Shown here one piece after another: positions 33,345-42,019 of a stretch of 64,000 nucleotides of DNA; positions within the stretch are counted from its first letter, which is position 1; each line of letters begins with the position of its first letter. The translations under genes were made by a program, and so were the position numbers. Source of the stretch: Variovorax atrisoli 110B. Lineage in GTDB: Bacteria > Pseudomonadota > Gammaproteobacteria > Burkholderiales > Burkholderiaceae_C. The stretch spans positions 186,001 to 250,000 of the forward strand of contig NZ_KB907458.1 of the NCBI RefSeq assembly GCF_000382045.1. Direction: 5' to 3'. The notes under the pieces are model-generated. The model was given only the letters and a program-made list of their open reading frames with translations. It was not told the origin of the DNA and did no database searches.

Positions 33345-35615
33345 TCAGGCCGCCTGCGCGTGCAGGAGGTCTTCGGCCGACGGTTCCCGCGGCCACAGCG
33401 CGAGCCCGCCCGACAGGCTCCAGGCCTGTGAATGTCCCAGCCTGCGCAGCGCCCTGGCGGCCTGCGCGCTGCGGTTGCCGCTGCGACAGAAGAACACCAC
33501 CGGCGTCTCCTCGGGCAGCGCGAGCCAGCCTGGCAGGGCATCGGGCAGCCTCGACAGCGGCACCGCCTGCGTTTGGGCCGCCGCATCCAGCACCGGAGCG
33601 TGGCCGACGCGCCGCTCGTAGGGCTCGCGCACGTCGACCACCACCAGGCCGGGGTGCGCCTGCTGCAGGGCAGCCAGGGCCTCGGGCTTCAGGTCGACGG
33701 CGGGGCCTGCGGTGCAGGTGTCGACACGGGCGCCGCAGGCCATGGTCTGGTACGCCGTGAGCGCCAGGCCGCGCTCCAGCGTTTCCTTGGCGCTTGCGAA
33801 GCCGGCCGCATCGAGGGCGCCGCAGAGAAGCTGCCTGAGCAGCGGCTGGGCCGCGCATTCGGTGTCCAGCGTGGCGGCGAAGCGGTCGTCGTAGTCGTGG
33901 CCCGGCAGCATCAGCGTATCGGGCCGCAGCGCCTGCTGCAGCTTCAGCAGCGAGGGGCCGTAGGCCAGCGGCTCGCTCTGTGCGAAGTCGCTGCGGCCGA
34001 GCGCGCCGGGCATCACGGTGTCGCCGACGAAGGCCAGGCGCAGGCCGCCGGCGTCGTGCAGCAGGTAGGCGGTGGAGTCGGCGGTGTGGCCGGGCAGCGC
34101 CAGCCGCGTGAGCCGCTGGCTGCCGAGCTCGATCTGCTGCGCGCCCTGCGGCCATCCGAGCGCGTCCACGGGGCCGGCCTCGCGTTGCGATGGGGGCACT
34201 GCGGCGAGCAGCTCGGGCCGCGACGAGGCATGGTCGCCGTGGCTGTGCGTGTCGAGCACGGCGGCCAGCGTGTAGCGGTGGCAGCCGAGCCATTGCGTGA
34301 GCTGGCCGGTGAGTTCGGGCAGCGGATCGACCACCACGCAGCGGCGGCTGGCGGCGTCGGCCAGCAGGTAGCAGCAGGCGCCGTCTACCACGAAGCGGGT
34401 CAGCCGGTCGGGCGGCAGCGCGTGGCTCTGCGGCGCGGTGCCCAGGCAGCTCTCGCGCAGCGATTCGCCGCATGCCGCGATGCGGGCGCAGGCCTCGTCG
34501 ATGAAGGCGTCGTCCGCGGCCGGGCCGAAGGAAAGCCGCACCGCCGAGGCGGTGCGCCACGCCGGCAGTCCCATGGCTTCCAGCACGTAGCTCGGCCGGG
34601 CCTTCGACGCGCCGCAGGCCGAGCCACCGCTCATGCGCACGTCGGCGGCATCGAACAGGTCCAGCAGCAGCTTCGAGCTCAGTCCGGGCACCGAGAAGTT
34701 CAGGGTGGTCGGCAGGGCCAGCTCGGGCGGTGCGTTGAACACCAGCCCCGGAAACGCGTCCTGCAACGCGGCGGCGAGGCGGTCGCGATAGGAAGCGAGC
34801 GTGCAGTGGTCCTGGAAGGTCCGGCCCTCTTCGAGCGCCTCCAGCACGGCGCCCAGCGCCGCGATGCCCGACATGTTCTCGGTGCCCGAGCGCAGCGAGT
34901 CTTCCTGGCCGCCGCCGGCCATCAGCGGCGTGAAGGGAGCGCCCTGGCGCACGTACAGCATGCCGATGCCCTTGGGCGCGTAGAGCTTGTGGCCGGAGAA
35001 GGGGGCGTAGTCGATGGGCCGTTCGCCCAGCCACAGCGGCAGCTTGCCGAGGGCCTGGACGCTGTCGACCATCCACAGCGCCGGGCTGTTCGCCAGCGCA
35101 GCGGCGATGCCGTCGAGGTCGCTCACCACCCCGGTCTCGTTGTTGGCGGCCATCGTGCAGACCATGCCGGCGCGCGGCGCGTGCGCGCGCAGCCAGCCCA
35201 GGTCGTGGCGGCCGTCGAGGCCCACGGGAATGGCCAGCACCTGCAGGTCCAGGCCCAGCAGCGTGTTCCAGTGCCTGAGCGCCTCGGGCACGGCCTTGTG
35301 CTCCGTCGCGCCGTACAGCAGCAGCTCGGCGGCCGCATCGCCGGCCTGGCGTCGGGCGCGCAGCGCGCTCAGGGCCGAGAGCACGGCGGTCTGGATGCCT
35401 TCGGTCGCACCGCTGAGGAACAGCAGCTGCCCCGAGGGCGCGCCGATTGCCCGGCGGGCGCGGGCGCGCACGGCGTCCATCAGCGCCCGGGCCTTCAGGC
35501 CGGTGGTGTGGATGCTGCTCGGGTTGCCGAAGTCGCCGGCCATGGCGGCGAGCGCTGCGGCGCGTGCCTGGGGCAGAACGGGGGTGGTGGCGTTGGCGTC
35601 CAGATAGATTTCCAT
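33345..35615 (-). CDS. Trifunctional sulfur protein: cysteine desulfurase + ETHE1-like persulfide dioxygenase + rhodanese
   Basis: 756 residues in one open frame with three intact domains. (1) About 1-390, class V aminotransferase/NifS-IscS type: GATEHKAV (His106), PLP Lys210 (FSGHKLYAPKG) and catalytic Cys334 in GGSACGASK. (2) About 400-600, metallo-beta-lactamase fold: THSHGDH (457-462), His510 (LPGHTADS), GDT (Asp532), GRSDF as in ETHE1, and His573 (LPGHDYDD). (3) About 650-750, rhodanese with VVDVREPYE and active Cys710 (FCRSGNRSA). Predicted route: cysteine to persulfide, persulfide to sulfite, and sulfane sulfur exchange. Start MEIYLDANATTP at 35615 matches the NifS N-terminus. It is divergent from a DecR-like regulator. 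The reaction order is inference. Confidence 0.88.
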   Translation of the reverse strand: MEIYLDANATTPVLPQARAAALAAMAGDFGNPSSIHTTGLKARALMDAVRARARRAIGAPSGQLLFLSGATEGIQTAVLSALSALRARRQAGDAAAELLLYGATEHKAVPEALRHWNTLLGLDLQVLAIPVGLDGRHDLGWLRAHAPRAGMVCTMAANNETGVVSDLDGIAAALANSPALWMVDSVQALGKLPLWLGERPIDYAPFSGHKLYAPKGIGMLYVRQGAPFTPLMAGGGQEDSLRSGTENMSGIAALGAVLEALEEGRTFQDHCTLASYRDRLAAALQDAFPGLVFNAPPELALPTTLNFSVPGLSSKLLLDLFDAADVRMSGGSACGASKARPSYVLEAMGLPAWRTASAVRLSFGPAADDAFIDEACARIAACGESLRESCLGTAPQSHALPPDRLTRFVVDGACCYLLADAASRRCVVVDPLPELTGQLTQWLGCHRYTLAAVLDTHSHGDHASSRPELLAAVPPSQREAGPVDALGWPQGAQQIELGSQRLTRLALPGHTADSTAYLLHDAGGLRLAFVGDTVMPGALGRSDFAQSEPLAYGPSLLKLQQALRPDTLMLPGHDYDDRFAATLDTECAAQPLLRQLLCGALDAAGFASAKETLERGLALTAYQTMACGARVDTCTAGPAVDLKPEALAALQQAHPGLVVVDVREPYERRVGHAPVLDAAAQTQAVPLSRLPDALPGWLALPEETPVVFFCRSGNRSAQAARALRRLGHSQAWSLSGGLALWPREPSAEDLLHAQAA

Positions 35616-35678
35616 GACGACGATTCTGCAAACCATCGGCAGGAAAAGGCTTGCGTTCCAGGCTCCATATCTTCAGTA

Positions 35679-35699
35679 TTTGAGAATCCTGTTCTCAAA
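35679..35699. promoter_or_regulatory. Perfect inverted repeat, candidate Lrp-family operator
   Basis: TTTGAGAA (35679-35686), spacer TCCTG, TTCTCAAA (35692-35699): an exact 8-bp palindrome arm pair. It lies in the 87-bp region between the divergent fusion gene and the regulator gene, ending 3 bp before the ATG at 35703. The position and AT-rich symmetry fit an Lrp/AsnC dimer site controlling both genes, including repression of the regulator itself. Confidence 0.6.
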
Positions 35700-35702
35700 A
35701 AT

Positions 35703-36179
35703 ATGAAGAAGATAAAAATAGATTCCATGGATCGAAAGATCCTCGAACTGCTGCAGCAGAGCGCCGAATGGCAGGTCGCAGAACTGGCCGCACGGGTCGG
35801 CCTTTCGCAGACGCCATGCTGGCGGCGCATCCAGCGCCTGAAGGAGGCCGGCGTGATCACCCGCAGCGTGACGCTGGTCGACCCGCAGAAGGTGAACGTC
35901 GGCGTCACCGTCTTCGTCGCCGTGCGCACCCGCACGCATTCGCAGGCGTGGTTCGACCACTTCAAGGCGGTGGTCGACGTGATTCCCGAGGTGGTCGAGT
36001 TCTACCGGATGAGCGGCGACATCGACTACCTGCTGCGCGTGGTCGTGCCCGACATCGCCGCCTACGACAAGGTCTACAAGCGCCTGACCGCCGACACCGA
36101 CCTGTCGGACGTGAGCTCCAGCTTCGCGATGGAGGAGATCAAGTTCACCACCGCGCTGCCGCTCTCGTACGTCGAGTGA
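35703..36179 (+). CDS. Lrp/AsnC-family regulator, DecR-like
   Basis: 158 residues. N-terminal helix-turn-helix (DRKILELLQQSAEWQVAEL, GLSQTPCWRRIQRLKEAGVI) and a C-terminal RAM effector domain (VEFYRMSGDIDYLLRVVVPD). The C-terminus LSDVSSSFAMEEIKFTTALP closely resembles what I recall of E. coli DecR, the cysteine-sensing activator of cysteine desulfidase; this was not aligned here. Divergence from a desulfurase fusion fits a cysteine or persulfide sensor. The start may be ATG 35703 (which would give almost no leader before the inverted repeat) or ATG 35727 (MDRKIL). Confidence 0.88.
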   Translation: MKKIKIDSMDRKILELLQQSAEWQVAELAARVGLSQTPCWRRIQRLKEAGVITRSVTLVDPQKVNVGVTVFVAVRTRTHSQAWFDHFKAVVDVIPEVVEFYRMSGDIDYLLRVVVPDIAAYDKVYKRLTADTDLSDVSSSFAMEEIKFTTALPLSYVE

Positions 36180-36291
36180 GTGTGTTGCCGGGCCCGGGTG
36201 CGAACTTTCAGTCAACTTATCCGGAAGGAGGCTTGCAGATACATTTTTGACATTCGTTGACATTTCGTCACCGACATTACCGGGGCCGTCG

Positions 36292-38004
36292 ATGCACATC
36301 CTGCTTGTCGCGAGCGCGTTCAACAGCCTGACGCAACGGGTTCTGGCCGAACTGCAGGACCGCGGGCACACCGTCGGCGTGACGCTGGCCCTCGGCAACG
36401 ACGGCGCGCTGCGCGAGGCAGTGCGCGTGCATGCGCCGCAGCTCATCCTGGCGCCGATGCTGACCACCGCGATCCCCGAGGACATCTGGCGCGCCCACAC
36501 CTGCCTGATCGTGCATCCCGGCCCGCCGGGCGACCGGGGGCCGTCGTCGCTGGACTGGACGCTGCAGGGCGGCGCCGAGAGCTGGGGCGTGACCGTGCTC
36601 GAGGCCGTGGCCGAGATGGACGCGGGCGATGTCTGGGCGTGGTCGCCGCTGAGGCTGCCGCCGCTGGCCGGCAAGAGCGATCTCTACCGCGGCGAGGTGG
36701 CCGACGCGGCACTCGACGCGGTGCTGCTCGCCGTCGAGCGCTTCGCCTCGGGCAGGCACAAGCCGCAGAAGCAGGAGGCCGAGGCGCTCGCCGCCGGCTG
36801 GCGGCCCTTCATGAAGCAGGAGCAGCGGCGCATCGACTGGGCCTGCGACACCACCGAGACGGTACTGCGCAAGCTTCGCGCGGCCGATTCGCAGCCCGGC
36901 GTGCTCGACGAACTGCAGGGCGCGCGCTGGTACCTGCACGGCGGCCATCCCGAGGACGAACTGCGCGGCCGGCCCGGCGAGCTGATCGCCACCCGCGCCG
37001 GCGCCATCTGCCGCGCCACCGTCGACGGGGCGGTGTGGATCCTGCAGCTGCGGCCCTGGCGCGAGACCGGCTCGCGCCTGCCGAGCTACAAGCTGCCGGC
37101 CGTCGAGGCGCTCGGCGATCTGCTGCCCTTCGAGGTGCCCGAGGTGCCGGCGCCGCTGCAGCTGCCGGCGGGGCGCCGCACCTGGTTCGACATCCGCTAC
37201 GTGGAGCAGGGGGCGGTCGGCGTTCTGAACTTCAGCTTCCCGGGTGGCGCGATGAGCACCGCGCAGTGCCGGCGGTTGCTGGAGGCGTATCGCTTTGCCT
37301 GCACCCGGACGACCTCGGTGCTGGTGCTGGGCGGCATGCGCGACTTCTTCTCCAACGGCATCCATCTCAACGTGATCGAGGCGGCCGAAGATCCGTCGGA
37401 GGAGTCGTGGGCCAACATCCATGCGATGAACGATCTCGTCGAGGCGGTGCTCACCACCACCGACCGGCTCACCGTGTCGGCGCTCGGCGGCAACGCCGCT
37501 GCCGGCGGCGTGATGCTCGCGCTGGCGGCCGACGAGGTCTGGTGCCGCGACGGCGCCGTGCTCAACCCGCACTACCGGCTGATGGGGCTGCACGGCTCGG
37601 AATACTGGACCTACATCCTCCCGCGCCGCGTGGGCGAGAGCGAGGCGCTGCGTCTCACGCAGTCGGCGCTGCCGGTGAGCGCCACGCGCGCCGTCGAGCT
37701 CGGCATGGCGGAGCGCGTCCTGCAGGCCGCACCCGAGGAGCTGGGGGTCGAAGTGGCCCGGCTGGCGGCGGAGCTGGCCGCATCGCCGGAGCTGGCCGAT
37801 CGCGTCGCGCGGAAGAAGGCGATGCGCGGGCAGGACGAGTCGATCAAGCCGCTGCAGCGCTACCGCGACGAGGAGCTGGTCCACATGCGCCGCAACTTCT
37901 TCGACGCGCGCGAGCCGCATGCAGGGCTCAGGTCGGCGTTCGTGCGAAAGGAGAAGGCGTCGAACACGCCGCCGCACATTGCCCGGCTGGGCCTGGCGGA
38001 CTGA
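36292..38004 (+). CDS. hoxX: HoxX-like hydrogenase maturation protein (formyl-transferase + enoyl-CoA hydratase domains)
   Basis: 570 residues from ATG 36292. The N-terminal half (about 1-260) is formyltransferase-like, with IVHPGPPGDRGPSSLDW (His75) and a downstream acidic site EMDAGDVW. The C-terminal half (about 290-540) is crotonase-like, with GGMRDFFSNGIHLN and ALGGNAAAGGVMLALAADEV oxyanion-hole segments. HoxX takes a formyl unit to formyl-CoA and decarbonylates it to CO, used as the CO ligand of NiFe-hydrogenase in air. No hydrogenase or hyp gene is in this window. A TTG start at 36247 is an alternative. Confidence 0.88.
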   Translation: MHILLVASAFNSLTQRVLAELQDRGHTVGVTLALGNDGALREAVRVHAPQLILAPMLTTAIPEDIWRAHTCLIVHPGPPGDRGPSSLDWTLQGGAESWGVTVLEAVAEMDAGDVWAWSPLRLPPLAGKSDLYRGEVADAALDAVLLAVERFASGRHKPQKQEAEALAAGWRPFMKQEQRRIDWACDTTETVLRKLRAADSQPGVLDELQGARWYLHGGHPEDELRGRPGELIATRAGAICRATVDGAVWILQLRPWRETGSRLPSYKLPAVEALGDLLPFEVPEVPAPLQLPAGRRTWFDIRYVEQGAVGVLNFSFPGGAMSTAQCRRLLEAYRFACTRTTSVLVLGGMRDFFSNGIHLNVIEAAEDPSEESWANIHAMNDLVEAVLTTTDRLTVSALGGNAAAGGVMLALAADEVWCRDGAVLNPHYRLMGLHGSEYWTYILPRRVGESEALRLTQSALPVSATRAVELGMAERVLQAAPEELGVEVARLAAELAASPELADRVARKKAMRGQDESIKPLQRYRDEELVHMRRNFFDAREPHAGLRSAFVRKEKASNTPPHIARLGLAD

Positions 38005-38026
38005 ATCTACCGAGAGCCTTGCCGGC

Positions 38027-38248
38027 TCACTGGCTGTCGGGAATCACCGCATCGGCCGCCGCGCCCACGGCCTTGCCCGTGATGCGCGCGGTGCCGATGG
38101 CCGCATCCGCCGCGAGCCCGACCGCGCCGGCGCCGACGCTCACCGCCGTGCTGGCCACCGTCACCACCGCGCAGCCGCCCAGCAGGGCCGGTAGCGACGC
38201 AAGCAGGAGGAGGCGGCGCAGCAGTGGTCGGCGCAGCAGTGCGGTCAT
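38027..38248 (-). CDS. Small Ala/Val-rich lipoprotein
   Basis: 73 residues. A very basic N-terminus (LLRRPLLRRLLLLASLP) leads to a lipobox ending at Cys26 (ALLGGC). The mature part is Ala/Val/Gly-rich with weak amphipathic character (VSVGAGAVGLAADAAIGTARITGKAVG). It matches the general look of short NF038104-type lipoproteins of unknown role. It lies 25 bp downstream of metG on the same strand. Confidence 0.7.
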   Translation of the reverse strand: MTALLRRPLLRRLLLLASLPALLGGCAVVTVASTAVSVGAGAVGLAADAAIGTARITGKAVGAAADAVIPDSQ

Positions 38249-38273
38249 GGCGGTTCCTTTTTCCCGAATCCGC

Positions 38274-40376
38274 TCAGCGGACCCGCATGCCCGGCGTCGC
38301 ACCCGGCCAGGGTTCGAGCACGTGGATGCCCGGGTGTGCCTTCTCGTCCCCGTGGCTGGCGGCCAGCACCATGCCTTCGCTCACGCCGAACTTCATCTTC
38401 CGCGGCGCGAGGTTGGCGACCAGCACCGTGAGCTTGCCCACCAGCTGCTCGGGCTGGTAGGCCGAGGCGATGCCGCTGAACACGTTGCGGGTCTTGCCTT
38501 CACCCGCGTCCAGCGTCAGGCGCAGCAGCTTGGTGGAGCCCTCGACCTTCTCGCAGGCCACGATCTTCGCGATGCGCAGGTCGATCTTCGCGAAGTCGTC
38601 GATGGTGATCGTGGGCGCGATGGCCTCGCCGCCCGGCAGCTCCGCGGCCTCCTGTGCCGCGGCAGGGGCTGCTGCGGCGGCGGGCTCGGGCGCGTCGAAG
38701 AGCTTGTCCACCAGCTTGGCGTCGGCGCGCTGCATCAGGTGCTTGTACTCGCCGATGGCGTGGCCCACGGGCAGCGGCTGCGCGGCGTCGGCCCACGACA
38801 GCGGCTGGATCTTCAGGAAGGCCTCGACGTTCACGGCCAGCGCCGGCAGCACCGGCTTCAGGTACAGCGTGAGCAGGCGGAAGGCCTCGATGCACACGGT
38901 GCACACGTCGTGCAGGCGCGCCTCGGCGCCTTCCTTCTTGGCCAGCTCCCAGGGCTTGTTCTGGTCGACGTATTCATTGACCTTGTCGGCCAGCGCCATC
39001 ACCTCGCGCAGCGCGCGTGCGTAGTCGCGGCCGTCGTAGAGCGAATGCAGCTGCGCCGACGCGTCGCGCAGCGTGAACAGCAGCGCATCGCCGTCGGCCG
39101 AGACCTCGCCCAGCTTGCCGCCGAAGCGCTTGCCGATGAAGCCCGCGGCGCGGCTGGCGATGTTGATGTACTTGCCCACGAGGTCGCTGTTGACGCGAGC
39201 GACGAAGTCCTCGGGGTTGAAGTCGATGTCTTCATTTCGGCCGTTGAGCTTGGCGGCGATGTAGTAGCGCAGCCATTCGGGATCGAGCCCGATCGACAGA
39301 TACTTGAGCGGGTCGATGCCGGTGCCGCGGCTCTTGCTCATCTTCTCGCCGCTCACCGTGAGGTGGCCGTGCACGTACACCGCGTCGGGCGCCTTGCGGC
39401 CGCTGAAGTGCAGCATCGCGGGCCAGAACAGCGTGTGGAAGGTGATGATGTCCTTGCCGATGAAATGCACCTGCTCCAGGTCGGGGTCGGCCATGTACTC
39501 GGTGTACGAGATGCCGTCGCCGCCCAGCTCGATGCAGCGCTTGTCCAGCAGGTTCTTCAGCGAGGCCAGGTAGCCCACGGGGGCGTCGAGCCACACGTAG
39601 AAGTACTTGCCCGGCGCATCGGGGATCTCGATGCCGAAGTAGGGCGCGTCGCGGCTGATGTCCCAGTCGCCGAGGCCGCCCTTGCCCTCGTCGTCCTTGT
39701 AGAGCCACTCGCGGATCTTGTTCTGCACCTCGGGCTGCACGTGGCCGGGGGCGGCGGTCCATTCCTTCAGGTAGGCCTCGCAGCGCGGGTCCGACAGCTT
39801 GAAGAAGAAGTGCTCGGAGCTGCGCAGCTCTGGCTTGGCGCCCGAGAGGGCCGAGTAGGGATTGATCAGCTCGGTGGGCGCGTACACGGCGCCGCACACC
39901 TCGCAGTTGTCGCCGTACTGGTCCTTCGAATGGCAGTTGGGGCACTCGCCCTTGATGAAGCGGTCGGCCAGGAACATGCCCTTTTCAGGGTCGTAGAACT
40001 GCTCGACGCTCTTGGTGCTGATGAGGCCGTTGGCGCGCAGGTCGCGGTAGATGTCCTGGGCGAGCTGGTGGTTCTCGGGCGCGTCGGTCGAGTGCCAGTT
40101 GTCGAAGGAGATGTAGTAGCCGTCGAGGTAGGGCTTGCGGCCCGCCGCGATCTCCGCCACGAAGGCCTGCGGCGTCACGCCGGCCTTGTCGGCCGCGATG
40201 GTGATGGCCGCGCCGTGGGCGTCGTCGGCGCACACGAAGTTGACGTCGGCACCGTTCATTCGCTGGTTCCGCACCCAGATGTCGGCCTGGATGTACTCCA
40301 TCATGTGGCCGATGTGGAACTTGCCGTTGGCGTACGGCAGGGCGGTGGTGACGAAGAGCTTGCGCGGGGCGGACAT
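38274..40376 (-). CDS. metG: Methionyl-tRNA synthetase
   Basis: 700 residues. HIGH signature in KFHIGHMMEYIQAD, the KMSKS loop as GEKMSKSRGTGI, and a zinc knuckle with two CxxC pairs (CPNCHSKDQYGDNCEVCG). The C-terminal 100 residues (after an Ala-rich linker, AAAAAPAAAQEAAEL) form a tRNA-binding OB-fold domain (DLRIAKIVACEKVEGSTKLL), which dimerises the enzyme. The start at 40376 gives MSAPRKLFVTTALPYANGK, the usual N-terminus. Confidence 0.97.
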   Translation of the reverse strand: MSAPRKLFVTTALPYANGKFHIGHMMEYIQADIWVRNQRMNGADVNFVCADDAHGAAITIAADKAGVTPQAFVAEIAAGRKPYLDGYYISFDNWHSTDAPENHQLAQDIYRDLRANGLISTKSVEQFYDPEKGMFLADRFIKGECPNCHSKDQYGDNCEVCGAVYAPTELINPYSALSGAKPELRSSEHFFFKLSDPRCEAYLKEWTAAPGHVQPEVQNKIREWLYKDDEGKGGLGDWDISRDAPYFGIEIPDAPGKYFYVWLDAPVGYLASLKNLLDKRCIELGGDGISYTEYMADPDLEQVHFIGKDIITFHTLFWPAMLHFSGRKAPDAVYVHGHLTVSGEKMSKSRGTGIDPLKYLSIGLDPEWLRYYIAAKLNGRNEDIDFNPEDFVARVNSDLVGKYINIASRAAGFIGKRFGGKLGEVSADGDALLFTLRDASAQLHSLYDGRDYARALREVMALADKVNEYVDQNKPWELAKKEGAEARLHDVCTVCIEAFRLLTLYLKPVLPALAVNVEAFLKIQPLSWADAAQPLPVGHAIGEYKHLMQRADAKLVDKLFDAPEPAAAAAPAAAQEAAELPGGEAIAPTITIDDFAKIDLRIAKIVACEKVEGSTKLLRLTLDAGEGKTRNVFSGIASAYQPEQLVGKLTVLVANLAPRKMKFGVSEGMVLAASHGDEKAHPGIHVLEPWPGATPGMRVR

Positions 40377-40468
40377 CGGGGAGGGCGCTTTCGGGAGTGG
40401 CTGACGGGGGGAACCGGGCATTTTAGGTCGCGCGGCTTCCGGGTGCCTTCGGTGGCAGCATCGACCCC

Positions 40469-41110
40469 ATGCCCCACGCCATCGACCTCGTCGACTACAT
40501 CGCCGGATTCGCCGGCTCGCCCCTGGCGCCATGGCGCGCCTCGCTGCCCTGGGAACTGCCGCCGCGCGCCCCCGAGATCGTGCGGCGGCTGCTGGCCGGG
40601 CTGCCCGCCGGCGACTACGCCATCGAGGGCGAGATCGCCATCCACCGCGACGCCCGGGTCGAGCCGGGCGCGGTGCTCAAGGGGCCGCTGATCCTCGGCG
40701 CGGGCTGCTTCGTGGCGGCGGGCGCCTACCTGCGCGGCGGCAACTGGATCGACGCCCGCTGCAGCATCGGGCCTGGCGTGGAGCTGAAGTCGTCCTTCGT
40801 CTTCGCCGGCACCGCGCTCGCGCACTTCAACTTCGTCGGCGACTCGGTGGTGGGCGCGGGCGTGAACCTGGAAGCCGGCAGCATCGTCTGCAACCACCGC
40901 AACGAGCGGGCGGACAAGCAGATCCTCGCTCGCAGCGGCGAGGGCGGAGCGCTGCAGGGCACGGGCTGCGAGAAGTTCGGTGCGCTGATCGGGGATGGGG
41001 CGCGCATCGGGGCCAATGCGGTGATCGCGCCCGGGGCGCTGCTGCGCCCCGCCACCGTGGTCGGTCGCGCTTCGCTGCTCGACCAGGAGGCGCCGGACGC
41101 CGCGCGCTGA
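40469..41110 (+). CDS. Left-handed beta-helix (hexapeptide) acyl/nucleotidyl-transferase-like protein
   Basis: 213 residues. After an N-terminal helix region, about 55-205 show the hexapeptide repeat periodicity (IHRDARVEPGAVLKGPLILG, VVGAGVNLEAGSIV, IGANAVIAPGALLRP) characteristic of a left-handed beta helix as in GlmU and related acetyltransferases. CNHRNERADKQ resembles the substrate loop of GlmU-type enzymes. Substrate not predicted. It begins 92 bp after metG divergently. Confidence 0.75.
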   Translation: MPHAIDLVDYIAGFAGSPLAPWRASLPWELPPRAPEIVRRLLAGLPAGDYAIEGEIAIHRDARVEPGAVLKGPLILGAGCFVAAGAYLRGGNWIDARCSIGPGVELKSSFVFAGTALAHFNFVGDSVVGAGVNLEAGSIVCNHRNERADKQILARSGEGGALQGTGCEKFGALIGDGARIGANAVIAPGALLRPATVVGRASLLDQEAPDAAR

Positions 41111-41170
41111 GCAGACGAACCCGCCCGGCGTGCGTGGCATCATCCGCCCTCCAAAAACAGGGAGGAACCC

Positions 41171-41842
41171 ATGCACAGCAGCAAGTCATTCGTTTTCAAG
41201 GCGATCGTGGGCGCGGCATTCGCTGCCGCAGCAAGCGGCAGCGCCTTGGCCGCAGCACCGTCTTTCGCCGATTGCTTCAGGCTCAAGCCCGGCGTGGCCT
41301 ACACGCTGAGCGACCGCTCGAAGGTCCGGATCGTCAAGGGCCAGTTCGCGGGCAAGGCCGCGATCGGCGTGGTGAGCATCGACGAGGGCGTCAAGAGCGT
41401 GAAGTACTTCGACGAGACCGGCCGCCAGCGGCTGGGTTCAGAGCAGTACGGCATCGCGGGCCTGGGCGGCGACGCCAGCAAGGTCGTCATCAAGGAAATC
41501 TTCGCCGCGCCGTTCCCCGAGGTCCCGGCCGATGCCAGGCCGGGCGGCACCTTCAAGCTGACGGGCAAGGGCACCAGGACGACGAAGGAGGCCAGCGAGG
41601 CCTTCGACTTCGGCAGGAGGTACCAGTCCGAGCATGTCTTCGTCGGCTTCGAGAACCTGGAGCTGAAGCCGAACTACAACCCCCGGACCTTCGAGAACGT
41701 CTGCCACCTGAGCTCGCGCGGGTCGGACAACTCGGTCGACTCCTGGTATGCGCCGGAGTACGGCGTCATCAAGATGCAGGTGAAGACCTCCAAGGGCGAG
41801 CCGCTCTTCAGCTACGAACTCGACGGCCTGGAAGAGCGTTGA
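41171..41842 (+). CDS. Hypothetical exported protein
   Basis: 223 residues with a clear Sec signal peptide (VGAAFAAAASGSALAAA, cleavage near 28). The mature protein is predicted to be beta-rich; two cysteines (ADCF near the start and NVCHLS about 180) may form a disulfide. No family recognised. A strong Shine-Dalgarno (GGAGGAA, 41161-41167) supports the start. The gene is isolated by 60 and 177 bp gaps. Confidence 0.75.
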   Translation: MHSSKSFVFKAIVGAAFAAAASGSALAAAPSFADCFRLKPGVAYTLSDRSKVRIVKGQFAGKAAIGVVSIDEGVKSVKYFDETGRQRLGSEQYGIAGLGGDASKVVIKEIFAAPFPEVPADARPGGTFKLTGKGTRTTKEASEAFDFGRRYQSEHVFVGFENLELKPNYNPRTFENVCHLSSRGSDNSVDSWYAPEYGVIKMQVKTSKGEPLFSYELDGLEER

Positions 41843-42019
41843 GCCGCCGGCGGGAGGCCGACCGGGAATAAGGCCTTGGTTACGCCGCGGCGCCCCGCCG
41901 TGGGATGATTCCCGCCGGAGATCGCCCGGCGGGCGTGCCGCATCCGATGGCAAGCGATGTGCACGTGGCCGGGCGGCGGTTTCCGCAAGCATTCCTGCAA
42001 TCGACCTGAGCGCCCAACC

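Noticed and set aside
33432..36179. 915-residue plus-strand frame
   Set aside because: Antisense to the sulfur fusion gene; only the Lrp part at its end is genuine.
36639..40691. 1350-residue open frame on the plus strand
   Set aside because: It crosses hoxX, the lipoprotein and metG in other frames, has Arg/Ala/Gly-rich composition and no domain features; an artefact of high GC.
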